Shown here: positions 11,379 through 23,287 of the stretch, in pieces
Layout: the number at the start of each line of letters is the position of its first letter
Numbering within the stretch: the first letter of the stretch is position 1
Assembly: GCA_905221615.1 (NCBI GenBank)
Contig: CAJNDT010003446.1
Location: 186,001-250,000, forward strand
DNA length: 64,000 bases
From: Symbiodinium sp. CCMP2592
Taxonomy: Eukaryota > Sar > Dinophyceae > Suessiales > Symbiodiniaceae
Direction: 5' to 3'
Notes under the pieces: model-generated
Database searches by the model: none
Told to the model about the DNA's origin: nothing
Seen by the model: the letters and a program-made list of their open reading frames with translations, nothing else
Position numbers and translations under genes: made by a program

Positions 11379-13258
11379 TTAGAAAACACTGTTCGAAGCA
11401 GGGTGCCTGCCACCGCCACCTCCAAAGAAGCTATCGAAGCCGGAGCCAAGCATTCCTAGATGGAGGCAGGAAGGAAGGCGAAGGCACCCAGTTCGATCGC
11501 CCGTCGCCCGTGCAGCTGCCTGGCCTGCACCGCTTGTGCCATTTCCATCCCCCTTGGACTCGCTCCTTGTGGTCTCCACCGTACCATCCGGCTTGCGGAC
11601 CTTGCGACATGACAACCAGCTCTGCTGCTGCGCTGGGTTCTGCTCTGGGCCTCTCTGAGCCTCTGGCAGTCTTCTCGGTGACTGTGACCCTCTGCCCGTT
11701 AACAATCCTGAGCCACTTCGGTCACGTCGGGACGCGATGGAGATAAGGGGGAGACTCGGTGGAGACACACTCAGGGTGTCAGTCCTGGTGGTTGTCGTCG
11801 TGCTGGTCATCATGCCTCACATGTGTTGCAAGAAGCCTGGCAGCTTTTGAGGCGCGAAAGCCGCCAGGCTCCTCCACTCCCGCCGCCCATGGAGCTGCTG
11901 AAAGAGCTGAAGGATGCACCACCACCACCGCCACCTGAACCGAGCAAGCGCACATCCGCAGGAAAAAAGCCTTTTACAAAGCTTACAGTAGGGCGTTTAG
12001 GACCCAGGCCGAAGCCACCCGAGAAGAAGGGGTCGTCGAAGGATCCTCGGGCTCGGAGGGCCCGGGCTGTCCACAAGAGCTACATTGCTACATGTGCCTT
12101 TCTTGTATCCTTAACGAGAGTGCCGTCTTATGTAGGGGACTCGAAAGAAGACCCTGATTTAGGGAACAACTCACATGTGAGCGTCAGAGGCCTGAGACGA
12201 GGACCAAAGCTGGATCTTGCATGCCCGGACCCAGATCCAGACCTGCGACTGTGATTTCCCGAAATCTCATGATGCAGCCTCCTCACTAGCACCCAAACTT
12301 GCCTGGAGCCCCTGTGCATCTCTTCGAACATCCTTGGCAAGGTAGCCAGGTAGCTGCGACGCTTCTCAGCTCCTGCTACTCCAATCCGTCCTGTCATGTC
12401 TGGTGCTGAGACGGCGTCCGATCCATCTCGGCGAATGGATTGCGACCACCGAAGAACTGAAGGTGGAGCGTCAACCAGAGCGAGAGCGAGAGAAGGAAGC
12501 ACGAGAAGACTGTGATCTCAGCCCCGCCTGTTCAAAGACACTGAAAGCATCCCCTGCGCAAGTGACATGGCCAGAATGAGTCTGTGTGCTGCTTGCCGGG
12601 AACAAACAAGGGGCACCGTTGAATCCAGAGTGGAACCCGCCCATGCCACTTCCATCAAAAGCCTCTCCGAAGGATCAGAAAGGGTCGAGTTGCAAGAACA
12701 ATGCCGCTCAGAAAAGGGCCTCGCCACGGTCGTACGCTGCTCTTTTCTGGGAATCAGACAGGACCTCGTACGCCTCCAAACTAAACGGGCTTCTCAGATT
12801 CTCTCCGCTCTCCCTGTGGACGAGAGAAATCATCTTCAAATCTCCCCCATGCCTCTGCAACGGCCTTGAACTTTTTCTCGGCTTCCTCCTGCAAAGAGAC
12901 ATTTCTTGCCACCTAAAGGACTGGGACTGGGAACACACGGAAAGCGCCTTGTTGTCAGGGTTCTTATCTGGATGCCACTTCAAAGCCTCCTGCTCGCATT
13001 TAGTGCAGCATCGAAGCGAAACTCCGAACCGCAGAACTTGGCTACGCTGCTGATCTACATAGTATACTGTGTCGCGTCCGGGCCCGGGCAAGCCTTTCGA
13101 TACGCCTTCTTGACATCCGCCTCACTCGCTGTCTGCGATACCTCAAAAGGGGGGGGAAGCGGAGGAGGAGGAGGAGGAGGAGGAGGCGGAGGCAGCCGCA
13201 TCCATTTCCTTAGGCCCCTCACGCCAAGGACAGCGTAGTAGCCACTGGGATCCGCCAT
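11379..13258 (-). CDS. DNAJB6-like J-domain co-chaperone
   Basis: Eight N-terminal exons join exactly: 13258-13223, 13141-13094, 12989-12948, 12888-12853, 12773-12720, 12662-12617, 12553-12528 and one starting at 12456. They spell a J domain: MADPSGYYAVLG, VSQTASEADVKKAYRK, EALKWHPDKNPDNK (with HPD), EEAEKKFKAVAE, AYEVLSDSQKRAAYDRGE. A Gly/Phe-rich part follows with DAFSVFEQ and FFGGRNPFAEM, as in class B DnaJ proteins. Later exons are approximate: DDPFFSGGFGLG (about 12043-12005), GGASFSSFSSSMGGG (about 11925-11880), IVNGQRVTVTEK (about 11708-11673), VRKPDGTVETTR (from about 11601), matching the DNAJB6 C-terminal region. It should stimulate Hsp70 ATPase in the cytosol or nucleus. Introns 1 and 6 start GT; 2, 3, 4, 5 and 7 start GC. 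The stop at 11379 is that of the last open frame and is uncertain. Confidence 0.85.
13159..13192. repeat. GGA repeat within DnaJ intron 1
   Basis: A (GGA)n tract inside the 81 bp first intron of the J-domain gene (13142-13222). It creates an artefactual poly-Pro or poly-Ser frame. Confidence 0.85.
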
Positions 13259-14014
13259 GCCGGAAAGCACGCGCTTCGCTTCGTCTCTGAAGCTTCTTAG
13301 GCCTTGCGTGAAGTGTGTGAAGACCACTACAGACGTGCCAGCTGCCGGAGCTTGTGCTTTGCTGAGCCATAAGCCCGCACGGGACACCATGCATCGATGC
13401 GGCACTCAGGAAGACAAGCTTTTTTGACCGGTGCTCCATCGTTGATCTGCGCTCTTCGCAGTCTGAATTCCAAGAGGCTTCCGTCCTGTGCCGAGACTTT
13501 CATGCGCTGCAAGCTTGAGAGTGAGTTTTCGCGGGGCAGGCCTTCGAACCCATGAATTCCAGGGACCCGCCGACCGAAAGCTTGCCGACCTCACTCTTCC
13601 GAAGTCGCCTCAGAGGCGAGCGAAGATGCTATGCGGTGCCGCGCGCGATGCTGCGCCGGATCGGCGGATTTCCGGGCCTGCCGTTTGCCAAGACTTGGTG
13701 GGCGCTGAGGTTCTCAACCTGTCGGCACTGGCTAGAGGCTAGAGGGATGCATCAAAGAATTCCACTAGGGCGGGAGGGCGGGGCAGAGAAAAGCGACGGC
13801 CGGCGCATCGCACATGATTTCAGGGTCACGGTCTCTGGAGCCAGGGCGCCGAGGCGCGTGGCGGGGCGGCGGCATTCCTCTAACGATTCCACAGAAGGAC
13901 TTCCTCTGGAAGTCTCCACAGAGTGCATCTGGGCATCTAAGCGAATTTCGAGCATGTCAGAGACTGCCTAAGGCAGGTCTCATAATCATAAGCTGTCCCC
14001 AGACGGGTTTAACA
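13259..14014. other. Intergenic, nothing recognised
   Basis: This lies between the stop of the EF-hand gene (14015) and the J-domain start (13258). Open frames on both strands lack domain content. Confidence 0.4.
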
Positions 14015-16705
14015 CTAGGAGTTGTAGTCCAAGACGAGAGCTTCGGGTTCTTCTGCCCGAACGATTTTGTACCAGGTGTGCGTGTACTTTCGCATGTCGA
14101 AGTAGGACTGCAGCATGTACTGGATCTCCACGACGATGGCCACTGGCTCCTTTCGCATTTTCTTGGAGCAATAGTGGCGTCGAGCAGCATCGCTACATTT
14201 GAGATACTGTTGGAGCTCGTCGTCCATGCTGGCCTCATCAATGAAACCCATGTTGAGGTAAGTGTCGAGGAGAAGTTGCCTGAGAACTTGCATGTCTGCT
14301 TGCACAAAATTTTGGCGACTTTCGTCGTACATCACTAGGGCCACGAGTCGAGATTCTTCTCATGCCCCATGGCGTGACATGCATTCACCCTCCACGTGAC
14401 TGCATGCAAACGAGCACCTCGCTCCGGGGGTCATGATCCCCAAGGCTCGCGCACTTCTGAGAATTTGCACCCCTCCTGTTTCAACCAAGAGTGTCGCGCA
14501 AGAAGTACCCCGAGTCCCACAGTCTGCCCAACAAAAAACACAGAAAGCAGCACAGAAACGAAGAAAAAGTAGCAAGTAGAGACCAAAACCCGAGTAGGCC
14601 AAAGATGTTGATCGGAGGAGACCTGGGATTTCCCTGAGGCTTCGGCCGGAACTTGTCCCAGGCGGTGTTGGTCTTCTTCGACGCCTCCGCATGCTCTGGG
14701 CTGCGACCCGCCAGATCTCCCCAGGTAAGGCCCGGGATGAAACGATAGTTCGCCAAGATGTTACGATAGCCCTTGGTGTCCGATAGCGCATCGAAGCTGG
14801 GATCGTAACCGTTCTTGATCCTCACAGGAGGCCCAAACACCTCTTGGGCTTTGGCAAATGCATCTCTGAGCTGCTTGGGCTCCTGAAAGATCCATGCTAC
14901 TCGGTTCGTGTCGATGTTCTCAGCTGCCTTGGGAGACTTAGCCTTTGCGTGGTCCGTGTCCAGCTTGGCCCACATCCTCATAAAGCCCTTTGGAGGAGGG
15001 GCACGGACGGATCCACCAACGCTTTCACAGATCTCTTTTGCTCTGTCTTGGAAGAGATGGTCGACTGCATGCACTGCACTCAGCAAGAGGACGATGTAGG
15101 CTGCTTCGGACATCCTGTAGTCATCCTCCTCCTCATCCTGCTCTTCCAGGCCCAACCTGTCCTCGGGCATCACTATGTGCTCATCCTGTCTTGGCCTCAC
15201 TTTGATCTCGAGGTCCTCACCGATGAATCCAAGCTCTTGGCCAATGTTGTTTTCCACGTACTGCTTCTCATACTTGATGCCGATGCCATCGAGTTTCTTG
15301 ACTGCCAAAGCTTTCAAGTCCTGGAAGCCTTCCTCGTCCTTCCTGTCAGGATCGGGCCACAGCCTCCAGTTTCCGATCAGCCATTTTACTGGCAGCTGGT
15401 AAGACTTCTCGCCGTCACTGATCTTCGACATGGCAGCTTTCAGCCATGACAAAGCTTTCTTACGGTCGGCGCCTTTGGGGGCGACTCCGTCGAGTTCTCG
15501 GTCGGCTCCAGCATGGTTCTGCAAATAGAGAAGCGCGTGCTTGTGATCTTCCGGCCGCTTTGGGTCAGGAGGTTTAAGGGTCTTCATGCGCTCTGCAGCG
15601 TCCTGAGCCGAGCCAGCACGTGCTGGCATCAGCTTCTGCCACAAAGCGTTGCGGCCGGTCATGCTCAGCTGCTTCACATCGACGTCGTCCTGGGCGGACT
15701 AGAGTTCAGGAGAGAGGAGAGGGCGAGACAGGGCTGATGTAGTTGTCTGTGCAAGGCTAATGTAATGGGGAACATGCGCCATGTGCTCTCCTCGTCATAC
15801 TCGTCGCTGTCCTCGTCGTCTCCCTCCTCGTCTTCAGGGTCCTCGTCCCCTCCTTCTTCGTCTTCTCCCTCTTCCTCTTCCTGCTCCTCCGGCACTGGTT
15901 TGGCCTTGGCCTTGGCCTTGCCTTTGGCTTTGGCAACGGCCTTGCTTTGGGCTTTGGCTTTTGCATTGGAGGCTTGCAAGGTGAGCTCGGCAGTCTTCAG
16001 CTTCGACTCCTCCATGGGGGAGAGCTGGGTGCCAAAAAGCCATACCCCGAAGTCCGACAGCACCACCTTGCCATCGTTGTCCGAGTCCATGGCGGTCAAC
16101 AAGACTTTGATGGAAGCATCCGTCCACTCAGCTGCTGAACCCGCCAGGCCTCGCATCAAGGCTCCCAGCTCGACGAAGTCGATCATGCCGTCGCCATCCT
16201 TGTCATACTTCTTGAAAGCCTCCCGAGCTCCGATACATCTACCACACCTGCCGACAGCTACGGCACTACGGTACTCATCAGACTGCTGGGAGGCCTCCAA
16301 GACATGCTGGACCCTTTCGTCGCTTGGATCGGCGTTCTCCTCCTGGAATCGACGAAGGATTTTGCCAAAGCAGCCAGCAATGCGGCAATGCTACATCTGT
16401 GCCTCGTCTGCATCAAGCCCCGGCATCTGGTTGCAGGGGCTCTGCGGCTCTGAGCCAAAGAAGCTGTTGGAAGTCAACATCACATTTGTCATCCTTCGGG
16501 CGGTCCTGGAGAGTCTAATTGGGGGAACACTTGCAGCTCTGCGCTTTAAAGCAACCACTGCACCTCCAGGAGCAAGTCCTTGGTCTCCATGATCTTTACC
16601 TGAGCACCGAGGCGGATCAGTTTCCCCAGGCGGCTGCTCCGGAGTTGGGGGCTCGGCTCTGAGGTGACAGCGCGAGATGAATGACAAGAACTCGGTGGCC
16701 TCCAT
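14015..16705 (-). CDS. EF-hand protein with RelA/SpoT-fold-like region
   Basis: Five exons close in phase: 16705-16608, 16505-16403, 16342-15791, 15689-14633 and 14358-14015 (TAG), about 717 residues. Two calcium-binding EF-hands are clear: YDKDGDGMIDFVEL (around residue 115) and MDSDNDGKVVLSDF (around 160). A Lys/Ala-rich run and an acidic Glu/Asp run follow (about 190-245). The long fourth exon (1057 bp, unusual here) contains NIDTNRVAWIFQEP, PPVRIKNGYDPSFDAL and GYRNILANYRF. The fifth has VEIQYMLQSYFDMRKYTH then WYKIVRAEE. That order (basic strand, GYR..L, EIQ..L, H..YKI) resembles RelA/SpoT-fold proteins I recall from dinoflagellates, a weak similarity. Introns begin GT, GC, GA and GA. 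Nucleotide synthesis or calcium gating is inference only. No membrane span or signal peptide. Confidence 0.8.
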
Positions 16706-17330
16706 CAGAGGGGAAGTCGTGTTAACACCATAGCCTGACACCTCCACCCAATACTCACTGCACTATGATGTACTATGCCCTGACCGAAATAAATGGCTCG
16801 CAAACGATTAAAATCAATTCTATATGTATAATATGGGTTCATAGGCATCAATCAATAGAATGCTCACCAACCAAGCTTCGCCGCCGAAGCCTGGAGAAGC
16901 TTGTCGAAGATCCTTTGATGCTGCCGGCCAACCTACAGTACAACTCGAATTCTTGCAGTCCACCTTTTGCCGGTCAGGGGTACTCTGAGGCCTCGGTGAT
17001 ACCGTGCGAAAGGGAGATTTCCTTCGCCTCCCGGCAGATCAATGCCACGATTCCGTGGCCCCACCATTGCTTTGCAGAGGCCTCCCGTGGCAGACTTCGC
17101 AGAGGGACTTCGACACCTCCACACACCAAGAGCGGCCGATGAAAGCGTGGGGATCCAGAGCTCCGCGACGCCGCGAGACTCAGCCCACGGCAGGCGGTCT
17201 TCACGCATTCGAGCACGGCTGTCACCGCAGCGGCCGCGGGCTTCGGCCTGGAAGCTCGTTTTGCCCTTGAGCGGCACAAGGCCACAATAGCCACAAGGGA
17301 GAATGTTTCAATGAGGTCCTCGGGGTGCGC
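16706..17330. other. Intergenic, nothing recognised
   Basis: This is the 5' flank of the EF-hand gene and 3' side of the FHA gene. A frame upstream of Met 16705 is open only through a GTG. No gene is supported. Confidence 0.4.
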
Positions 17331-17339
17331 AGCAAAGTC

Positions 17340-18115
17340 GGCGCTGCCTGGTGGCGACCCAGATCAGGGCAACCCTTCCCCAAACTTGGCCTGCTCAGCC
17401 TGCTGTAGGGTGACCAGCAGCAGGACGGAGCTCCCATCTGAAGCTTTGGGGTACTTCTGACTTCTACGAGAATGGTCTTGTTCTTCAAGACTCTGCACTG
17501 CTCGGCCGCTCGGCCTTGCGCTCCTGGACGACCGAAGCCCAATGTGGCACCGCTGCGGACACTCACAGGTGAACCTAGCAGAGAAACCCACGAAACAGAC
17601 TCCCGGGAGCGGTGGAGGCGGAAGGAGAGGACCAGTGCCCTGCAGGCCTTGCTGGATGGCAACTCCATCGACGTGCAAAGGATTCCTGGTCAGTCCCGGC
17701 CCCATCTGCAAATTGTAATGAGCTATGCGAGCTCGCGATCTCGAATAGCTCAGCTGCAGGCGCTGAGAGCTTTTGGATCTGGAGGGGCAACCCGGGCCTG
17801 TTAGCAACGGGGCCAACATACACAACTCACACAGCTGCCGGTCCACCACCTTGCAAGGAGCTTGAAATGTGCCCTCGAGATGTAGGCAGCTTCCTGCCCG
17901 AAAACTTTCGAATGTGACGGTGGAACGCTTCGGCTTGCAGACGAGGTGTCCGTTTCCTGCAAGAAGCACTCGAAGAACTCCCGCTGGTGTTGCCTGCCTG
18001 TAGACTCGTAGACTGTACATGGCTTGAGGTCGGAGGGTCTCTCGAGGAATCCTTGGAGTCACTTCCGGCCTATGGTGATCTCCCGATCCTCGTCCACCTG
18101 CTCCAGGTCCAACTG
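17340..18115 (-). CDS. FHA-domain protein (phosphopeptide binding)
   Basis: Two exons are exact: 18115-18063 (QLDLEQVDEDREITIGR) and 17993-17850 (QHQREFFECFLQETD ... YISRAHFKLLA), joined through AA|G across intron 17994-18062 (GT donor). ITIGRK and ISRAHF are FHA hallmarks: an Arg and a Ser-Arg-x-His that contact phosphothreonine. Downstream frames continue the fold with LTRNPLHVDGVAIQQG (about 17690-17640) and SGATLGFGRPG (about 17550-17515), then LKNKTILVEVR (about 17490-17455). FHA domains read phosphorylation states in DNA damage or kinase signalling; the partner is unknown. The exon upstream of 18115, running through a CAG repeat, and the C-terminus are unresolved. Confidence 0.72.
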
Positions 18116-18183
18116 CTACAACGCGCTCTGCGCAGACTCCCCTTTGCACTGGATTCGCACATGTTGACCATCTGTTGTACATG

Positions 18184-18219
<36 letters not shown>
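18184..18219. repeat. CTG/CAG trinucleotide repeat
   Basis: About twelve CTG units on the plus strand, CAG on the coding strand of the FHA gene, immediately 5' of its first recognised exon. It could encode poly-Gln, poly-Ser or poly-Ala depending on the unresolved frame, or lie in an intron or UTR. Confidence 0.95.
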
Positions 18220-18222
<3 letters not shown>

Positions 18223-18230
18223 CCATGCAT

Positions 18231-20077
18231 GAACCAGAAGGAGGCAGGCTGGCTTGCCTCGGTTCTTGTCCTATGGTAGTTCTCTAGATCAGTGTGCCGT
18301 TTTAGGGTCGCTCAAATGATACGGCACCCTCAGAAAAGGCCCCTTGCAAAAGGATTCTATAACTTAGAGAACCAATTCCCCACTTACTGTACGAATGCAG
18401 GGCACTCCCAGCGGGGTAATAATGTCGACATCATATTCCTTCTTGTAAACCTGCTACACAAACAGAAGGCGGAGAGCGCGATTAGAAACACGCGCGCAGT
18501 GACAAAATCGAGGCGGCCAAGCGGAAATAACACTCATGGATGTGTTGTCGAGAATTTGCGATACTCGGAACACAGCAACAATCTCCCTGGGTCTCCGCCT
18601 GCAGCAGGCCTTTGTGATTTTTCGGGACCCGCCTACTTATGCGGGAGCGGAGCCTGCATCCTCAGGGATAACAAAACCTACGAAGGTGTCCTAGAGCTAT
18701 TTCGCTTTTCCCCAGGACTCGACTTGCTCACGGCGCCCACAGGCCGCACAAAATTACGAATCAGATCGCTGCACCGACCGCTGCAAAGCTAGCAGTATTG
18801 TGACGGAAACACATATTGGTACAGACGAAATCAGACGAACATTACGTGCTCCACGAGTTACGAGTCAGAAAAGATGTGGTTGACCAGTAAAGGCGAGCCA
18901 AGACCCCTGCACAGAAACATGCACTTCAACTCACTAGGCAGTTCCCTTTTGCATCTTTCGCGCACCTTTCGCCGAGGGTTTTGCATGCTTTTTTCTGGTC
19001 GATTTCCGGTTCATACATACATACAGCGCTTTTAGGACAGCCCCCACATGAAGTGAACATTAGCTGTATTTGCGACTCCAAGATGAGTACAGCGCAGCTC
19101 TGTAGCTGCCAGAAACTTCTTCAGGAGTAAAAGCGGCTTATGCACTGCAAAACTCTGGATTCTGGACTTCCGCTCTTACACCTACGTCACGAGAGATCTG
19201 CAGTGCAAAGATTCGAGAAGGGCCTGGAATCGGAGGGAAGGAATCTCTTTCGTCGGAAACTCCTGAGGATTCAATTCAGCTTTCAAGCACTCTTGAAAAC
19301 TTGCCGCGGATCCGAGCGGATGGCTTTAGTCTGGAGCTTGCCAGGGACCTGGACCGGGAAGGGTTCCAGCAAGTCTCCTGTCTATGCGGCTAGCCTTTCG
19401 GGTGCCAGACGCACGACAGAACAACTTCCAGCGGCGGAGCAGCCTCTCCCAGACTCCAGACTTGGCAAGGACAGAATGCACAGAGACGGTATGCCGAGAG
19501 TCTCGTAGACTCATCCTCATGCACGGCAGCCCCGGCCTCCCCACGACGACCTCGAGCCGAAGATCGCAGGAGCTGCGATAAGGCCTTTGAAATAGATCAA
19601 CACTGTAAGAGACTCTAAGGACTCTAAGCTCGACCAGCAGTCAGAGCTCGGCCTCGGCGATCTCTGCGAAGCTTGGCCGCGCGAAGGATGTTGGATCGAC
19701 CTTCCATGCAGCATGGTCCGTTCCCTCTTGGAAGCTCTGTCTCTTTAGCCCAAGAGCCGGACGCAGCGCAGTGCCAAAGTTGCCAGAAGGTTCAACACCT
19801 CACAAGGCCACCTGCAAATCAAGGCCGAACTTTGAAGACTTCATGATTCGGGGGTGGGGGGTGGGGGGGAGGGCCTCGCAGACAGGTCCTGGTTCTCCCA
19901 AACCCGCGTGCAAGCCCCGGAATGAACCTCATGAAAAAGATGCACAAGAATTCGAGTTTGCGGCCGAATGCCGCCAGGTCACGTTCTGAACGATCTGCAG
20001 AAGCGGGTACACAATCTCACCTCAGCTCTGAAAGACGGCAGCTGTTGCAAGCTCGCCTTGCATCACCTTGCCTGTGG
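18231..20077. other. No supported gene
   Basis: Contains the 3' flank of the TKL-like kinase gene. A minus-strand frame near 19500-19430 (HSVLAKSGVWERLLRRW) looks exon-like. Nothing else is recognised. Confidence 0.35.
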
Positions 20078-21975
20078 GTTTCTCAAGAGCAGGAGGCTTG
20101 TTGATGGCAAGCTCCAGCAAGAGAGTTCCGAAAGAGTACACCTCCGCGACATGGAAGTCTCCGCAGCAGCACTTCTCGGTCAACAACCTCTGTGTCCTCG
20201 CTCACGCACTGTGTAGCAAGGTAGTTTGGGCAAGCATACCTGCACATGCAAGCCATTCACTCCCCCAAGAAGCATCTGTCAGCAAATTCCGATGGCATCC
20301 AAGGCTCACCCTGGGGTTCCACTGACACGCGTCACCTGCGTGCAAAGACTTGTGGACAGCGAAACCGGGTGGAAGCGTGAACCCCCCTGCGAGGCGCACC
20401 GAAAGCTGCGCCGTTCCAGCATCCTCAGAGACTCGCCCGGAAGATCCCGGAAGTCTAGGACCCGAAACAGTAAACCTGGGCCCATCAGGGATGTCAATGT
20501 CAAGGAGCCGTCACGGCACTGGCAGTGTCGTCGCCGTAAATCCATTTGACCCTGTCACCAGTCCTCAGCAGTATGTGGGAAGAGACACTTGAAGAGCAAT
20601 AAACAAACCGAAGAGCAAGAGACACCCCAAAGAGAAGACGTCTACGAAAGTAAGAAAGGCCGTTTCAAAGGGGCCCAGGCCCTGCGAAGAGGAGGTTCTT
20701 GGGGCGGATGTCACGGTGGAAGACCCGCTGCTTCATCATGTAGGACAGCCCCTCCGCAGCCTCCGAAGTTCGGACGCGAAGTCCCAACGGCGGATTCCGG
20801 GTTACGGCCGGCCTGGGCCGCTGCGCTGAGCCGTCCTTGCCATAGGAAGTCCTCCGCAGAATCGGAATCGCCCGCCGTGTTCAGACAAAAAAGGTGCCTC
20901 TTTTCCTCGCCTTGCTCTGAAGGCGCTGGTGCAGGCTGCCACCCGACAGGAGCTCGAAGACCAAGAAGCTCTTACACCTGAGCTCGCCTAGTTGGACCGG
21001 CTTCTAAGCAAGAGCTCTATGCGAAGCTCCGGACTCGTGCATGGCCCATCCCTGCAGTTCTGCCAGATTCGGGTGGCGGAGGCCTGAGTAGCCGAGTTTT
21101 TTGCGGATTTTTCGTCGGGAAATGGCCATCGCCACCTGTTAAGGCCCAGGCGGCTAAGTGCGAGAAGCTCATCCTGAATACTGTCTCCCTCTCCCGCATC
21201 CTCAATGACCTCCGAGGCTTTGGTGAGCAGTGGTCCACTGAAGATACCAACAATGGTGTTTATCGCAGTCGCACTGTGAAAGATCAACTAGAGGATGGCT
21301 CCCAAAAACCGCAAGCCGCGGAGGGCTGCACCATCTCTGCACTAAGCAACTTCACCCTTGTCGCGCTCACATCTGGGAAATTGGCTCTTTTCGTGCGAGG
21401 GCTTGTTCCAACAAGCCAGCTCTTGCTACAAACTTCCGAATTCTGCCTGGGCCGCCCAGGCCCGGTTACACGCCCTAAATTCTTCCAACCACGACCCCTT
21501 TGGCTTCTTCACACGGGTGACTCTTCCTCAAACATGAGATATTAGAACAAGCCCAAGAACAATCCAAGCATCAGGCAATGCATGCAAAACAGCATCAGGA
21601 TGTTCGGAGCAACGTCGGAGATACACCGTTGGCAAACAGAACGGGACAGCTTTTGCTGGCCCTCCTCTGCCCCCTTCCTCTCGCGCATACCCTGCTCGAA
21701 TTCGGCTCTGATGGTTGCAGCGAATCGTGGATTGCTTGGAGCAAGAAACAGGCAGCACATCTTAGAAGCTTCTGCTGTTGGGCGGGTGTGCTGGTTGGCC
21801 CAAGCGGTCCGCACTTTTACCGTTCAACCTTGTGAAAAAACTGCGTTTGGCCTTGACTGCAACGTCGCTTCCACGCAGCTTCCCTCTGTACACCTGAGCT
21901 TGCAAAAAGCGGTGACAGCAGGAGCCGCAGTGTGCCCACAGAGCGCACGGCACGGGAGCCGCCGGAGCCTAGCCT
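20078..21975 (-). CDS. TKL-like protein kinase with unusual DFG region
   Basis: Kinase subdomains appear in order on the minus strand: glycine loop RLGSGGS (about 21975-21955); exon 21893-21852, VYRGKLRGSDVAVK (catalytic Lys); 21173-21146, DELLALSRL (helix C Glu); 21083-21035, LRHPNLAELQGWAMH; 20977-20911, CKSFLVFELLSGGSL; 20851-20813, DFLWQGRLSAAAQ; 20760-20686, GLSYMMKQRVFHRDIRPKN (HRD). These joins close in phase with donors GC, GC, GT, GC, GC, GC. Then a frame at 20545-20306 has VLDFRDLPGE where DFG is expected and ends VTRVSGTPG, and an exon from 20141 reads VYSFGTLLLELAINK (subdomain IX). Sequence style resembles tyrosine-kinase-like Ser/Thr kinases. The APE segment was not found and the C-lobe end is unresolved. 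A 5' extension to about 22330 is possible. Confidence 0.8.
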
Positions 21976-23287
21976 AGGGAAAGGCGTTGCAGGCGCGTGC
22001 ATCAAACTGCTGCTTCTCCGAGCCTGTGAGCAAAAATCTGCGTCGATGCTTCCAGCTCCTGACACAGAGACCGACCCCCCATCGCGCAGAAGCCAGAGAG
22101 TGTCCAAGAACAAGCTGCCTGGTATTCGTACTGCACTAGCCCCGGCGCCAGCTGCTTCTTTGGCTGACTTGCCGGTGCTACTCCAGGCGGCTCTTCGACG
22201 GAGAACCATGCTCGAAATCCCTGCAACGAGAGAAGTTGTATGGGGCAACAGAGTTTGGACCATGCCTCAGCAACTTGCGTCAGCATCTCTGCATCGCGCT
22301 CACTGGCAACCTCGACCCGCCGAAACATGTCACACAGTGGTCGCGCTGCTCAACTTGTGGCCTCAGCCCAACACCAACGGCCACGGCCATCGAAGCACTG
22401 CGCGGCTTTGCACGGCTTCTTGCGGTTGCTGTCCGCTCTGACATTAGGTCCGCTCGTTCGATAACAGATGGCTTCTTTTGCTTACGAGGGCTTTCTGGAT
22501 CTTTGCAGCTTCATGCATTTGCTGCCCAGACTGCTACCTCTGAGAGTGCGGCAACTGCAGACCCTGATCGGCCAAGGCGAAGAAAGAGGTCAGGGCACAG
22601 TCGCGCTGCACACGGGCCGCGCTTTATGGTCAGCAGAGCTGATTTTGGCCGCGCTGAGTCCACACAACCTCTTCTTGCCCGGCGCTCATCGCAGAATGCG
22701 TGCGTGCGCCATGCTCTTCCTCACCTGGAACGTGAGGCAGCTGGTGAGGCTAAAATAGATTGAGCATGGCATTTGCGCACCCGGCTGGATGTGCAACACT
22801 TTTGCAGATGCGTGCAGGTTGTGTGGCTGCGCTGGCGAGGCGTCCAGAAAATCAGGCCACAAGTTTTCGCGGTTCGTCAGTCGGCAGACCCCCGAATCTC
22901 GTGCCGCGACATAGTAAGTAGAGAGTGGGTGTCGGGCAGGGCAGCGAAGCAAAACGAGAACGTTCCTAAGTCTTGCTCTCACTGTTCTTTCAAGTTACCA
23001 ACCCGAAATCGCTTCATGACGCTCCGAGCCTTTTGTCTTCACATTCAGGTGCCCTTGAAAACATCTGGTGAACGTCTTCGACGGTTCCCCACTTAAACTC
23101 GCAAAACTTGCTTTGCTCCCAGTTGAGAGTCTTCTGGAATAAAGTCTATATAGATATAGTCAGAGTCTAGAGTGACACGTGGCTCTCTTCGACAGTTGTT
23201 GGAGAAAACTGGGGCGGCGCCGTGTGGTTAAGCTTTGCTGCCAGGCCTTTGTCGTTCTTCTCAACATGAAACAAGAACCTAAATTTC
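21976..23287. other. Possible kinase 5' exons, otherwise nothing recognised
   Basis: Minus-strand frame 22328-22002 (ERDAEMLTQVAEAWSKL) may be an N-terminal exon of the kinase. From 22350 to 23287 no gene is recognised. Confidence 0.3.
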
